6,463 bases of DNA from Clostridia bacterium (GTDB lineage: Bacteria > Bacillota_A > Clostridia > UMGS1883 > HGM11501), in NCBI GenBank assembly GCA_017536285.1, contig JAFXHP010000028.1:1-6463 (forward strand), given 5' to 3'. Positions within the stretch are counted from its first letter, which is position 1, and each line of letters begins with the position of its first letter. This document shows positions 5,474 to 6,463 of this stretch, in pieces. The notes below the pieces were generated by a model. That model made no database searches, was not told where the DNA came from, and saw only the letters and a list, made by a program, of their open reading frames with translations. Made by a program: the position numbers and the translations under genes.

Positions 5474-5770
5474 ATGGCAGAAGTAATTAATAAGTACGAG
5501 ACCATATTTGTCCTTGATGTAAACATGGGAGACGAAAAGATCGAAGAGCTTTCCAATAAGTTCCAGGAGCTTATTGCAGCTAACGGTGAAGTTGAAAGTG
5601 TTGAAGTTTGGGGCAAGAGAAGACTGGCTTATCCTATCGATTATAAGACAGAAGGCTACTATGTTCTTGTAAACTTTTCTTCCAAGCCCGAATTTCCGAA
5701 GGAACTTGAACGTATCTACGGAATTACAGAAGGCGTGCTTCGTACAATCGTTGTAAGAAAAGAAGCATAA
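5474..5770 (+). CDS. rpsF: 30S ribosomal protein S6
   Basis: The 98-residue protein binds 16S rRNA in the small-subunit platform as a pair with S18. The sequence starts MAEVINKYETIFVLDVNMGD, then shows EVWGKRRLAYPIDYKTEGYY (44-63), the S6 hallmark with its conserved Gly-Lys-Arg-X-Leu-Ala-Tyr-X-Ile core, and ends in RTIVVRKEA. Length is typical. The start is ATG 5474, preceded by AGGAGG at 5460-5465; the open frame extends upstream to a TTG at 5429, but that lies in the structured leader. The stop codon is part of the TAAGGAG that serves as the ribosome site of ssb, so translation is probably coupled. S6 together with S18, from the same operon, is expected to repress it through the leader. Confidence 0.97.
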   Translation: MAEVINKYETIFVLDVNMGDEKIEELSNKFQELIAANGEVESVEVWGKRRLAYPIDYKTEGYYVLVNFSSKPEFPKELERIYGITEGVLRTIVVRKEA

Positions 5771-5782
5771 GGAGAAAAGAAA

Positions 5783-6220
5783 ATGCTTAACAAAGTAGTA
5801 TTAATGGGACGTTTTACGAAAGACCCCGAGCTGAGGAGCACTCCTCAGGGTGTGTCTGTCTGCAATTTCCGTCTCGGCGTACAGAGAAACTATAAGACAA
5901 ACGGAAGCTATGAAAGTGATTTCATTGATTGCGTTGCATGGAGAAACACTGCGGAATTTATTACTAAGTTCTTCAAAAAAGGTAATCTTGTATGCGTTGA
6001 AGGCTCACTTCAGTCCAGAAGCTGGGAGCAGGACGGACAGAGAAGAACAACTCTGGAAGTAATGGTAGACAACACCTATTTCGTAGAAAACAAGAGGGAT
6101 GCCGAAGGTGGCGATTTCGGAGGAGCAACATACGGAGCTCCCGCACAGGCACCCGCAGAACCGAAGGAGTCTTTTTCATCCGATAGCTTTAATGCAATGG
6201 ATGATGATTTACCCTTCTAA
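5783..6220 (+). CDS. ssb: Single-stranded DNA-binding protein
   Basis: The 145-residue protein coats single-stranded DNA in replication, repair and recombination, normally as a homotetramer. The OB fold spans about residues 1-104: MLNKVVLMGRFTKDPELR at the start, FRLGVQRNY (29-37), DFIDCVAWRNTAEF (46-59) with Trp53, GNLVCVEGSLQSRSW (67-81) with Trp81, and VMVDNTYFV (93-101). A short Gly/Ala/Pro-rich linker (about 105-130) leads to the acidic tip MDDDLPF, the conserved docking peptide for replication and repair partners. The tip shows the gene is complete. The ATG at 5783 follows AAGGAG (5769-5774), which overlaps the rpsF stop. Its place between rpsF and rpsR is the standard Firmicutes order, so the housekeeping SSB is the natural reading. 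Confidence 0.97.
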   Translation: MLNKVVLMGRFTKDPELRSTPQGVSVCNFRLGVQRNYKTNGSYESDFIDCVAWRNTAEFITKFFKKGNLVCVEGSLQSRSWEQDGQRRTTLEVMVDNTYFVENKRDAEGGDFGGATYGAPAQAPAEPKESFSSDSFNAMDDDLPF

Positions 6221-6245
6221 CTTATAATTAAAGGAGGTTAACGAC

Positions 6246-6463
6246 ATGGAAAGAGAAAGAGATGATAGACCTCAGAGAAACAGAAAGCCCAGACGTAAGG
6301 TCTGCCAGTTCTGTGCCGATAAGGTTGAATTCATAGATTACAAGGATGTTGCAAAGCTTCGTCGTTTTGTATCTGAGCGTGCCAAGATTCTTCCCAGAAG
6401 AATTACAGGTACCTGTGCAAAGCACCAGAGAGAGCTTACAGTTGCAATAAAGAGAGCAAGACA
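6246..6463 (+). CDS. rpsR: 30S ribosomal protein S18, 3' truncated by the window edge
   Basis: The ATG at 6246 follows AAGGAGG (6231-6237). There are 72 complete codons, and the frame is still open at the right edge, so roughly the last ten residues are missing. A basic N-terminus ([18 protein letters not shown]) leads to KVCQFCADK (18-26), [20 protein letters not shown] (28-47) and [17 protein letters not shown] (48-64), followed by TVAIKRAR. These are standard S18 signatures. S18 pairs with S6 on the 30S platform and probably helps repress this operon. Cys20, Cys23, Cys57 and His60 form a plausible zinc site of the kind described for the C-plus version of S18, so the protein may need zinc. 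A ribosome site strong enough for independent initiation precedes it. Confidence 0.96.
   Translation, partial: MERERDDRPQRNRKPRRKVCQFCADKVEFIDYKDVAKLRRFVSERAKILPRRITGTCAKHQRELTVAIKRAR

Overview
The window reads as ordinary chromosomal DNA from a Gram-positive anaerobe of the Bacillota, most likely class Clostridia. This rests on moderately AT-rich sequence, strong AGGAGG-type Shine-Dalgarno sites, consensus sigma-A promoters, a lipobox-anchored solute-binding protein, a YerC/YecD-type TrpR-like regulator and the Firmicutes-style rpsF-ssb-rpsR operon. No genus can be named from the sequence alone. I see no insertion sequence, CRISPR array, tRNA, rRNA, phage gene or defence gene.

Layout. (1) 2-266: the 3' end of an MscS-family mechanosensitive channel gene and its terminator. 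(2) 306-3037: a forward operon with a near-consensus promoter. It encodes a polar amino-acid ABC importer (lipoprotein solute-binding protein, permease, ATPase), followed by a TrpR-like YerC/YecD-family DNA-binding protein and a terminator. (3) 3091-5213: a reverse-strand gene for a full-length EF-G-like translational GTPase of the divergent EF-G-2 type, in which Tyr replaces the usual catalytic His in the DTPG motif. It converges on the importer operon, and hairpins separate the two. (4) 5368-6463: the rpsF-ssb-rpsR operon, with a near-consensus promoter and a leader that folds like the known S6:S18 autoregulatory RNA. rpsR runs off the right edge.

The importer genes work together: the binding protein captures an amino acid outside the cell, the permease carries it across, and the ATPase powers transport. 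The TrpR-like protein in the same transcript is a natural candidate for an amino-acid-responsive regulator. An imperfect palindrome lies in the promoter spacer where such a regulator could bind, but this is inference. Hairpins flank the binding-protein cistron, which fits the usual need for more binding protein than membrane components. On the right, S6, SSB and S18 are co-transcribed, and the leader pairs part of the rpsF Shine-Dalgarno, so excess S6:S18 could repress the operon.

Nothing here amounts to a clearly new system. The points most worth following are the regulator-transporter pairing, the variant EF-G, the S6:S18 leader, and a tandem 12-bp repeat upstream of the EF-G-like gene.
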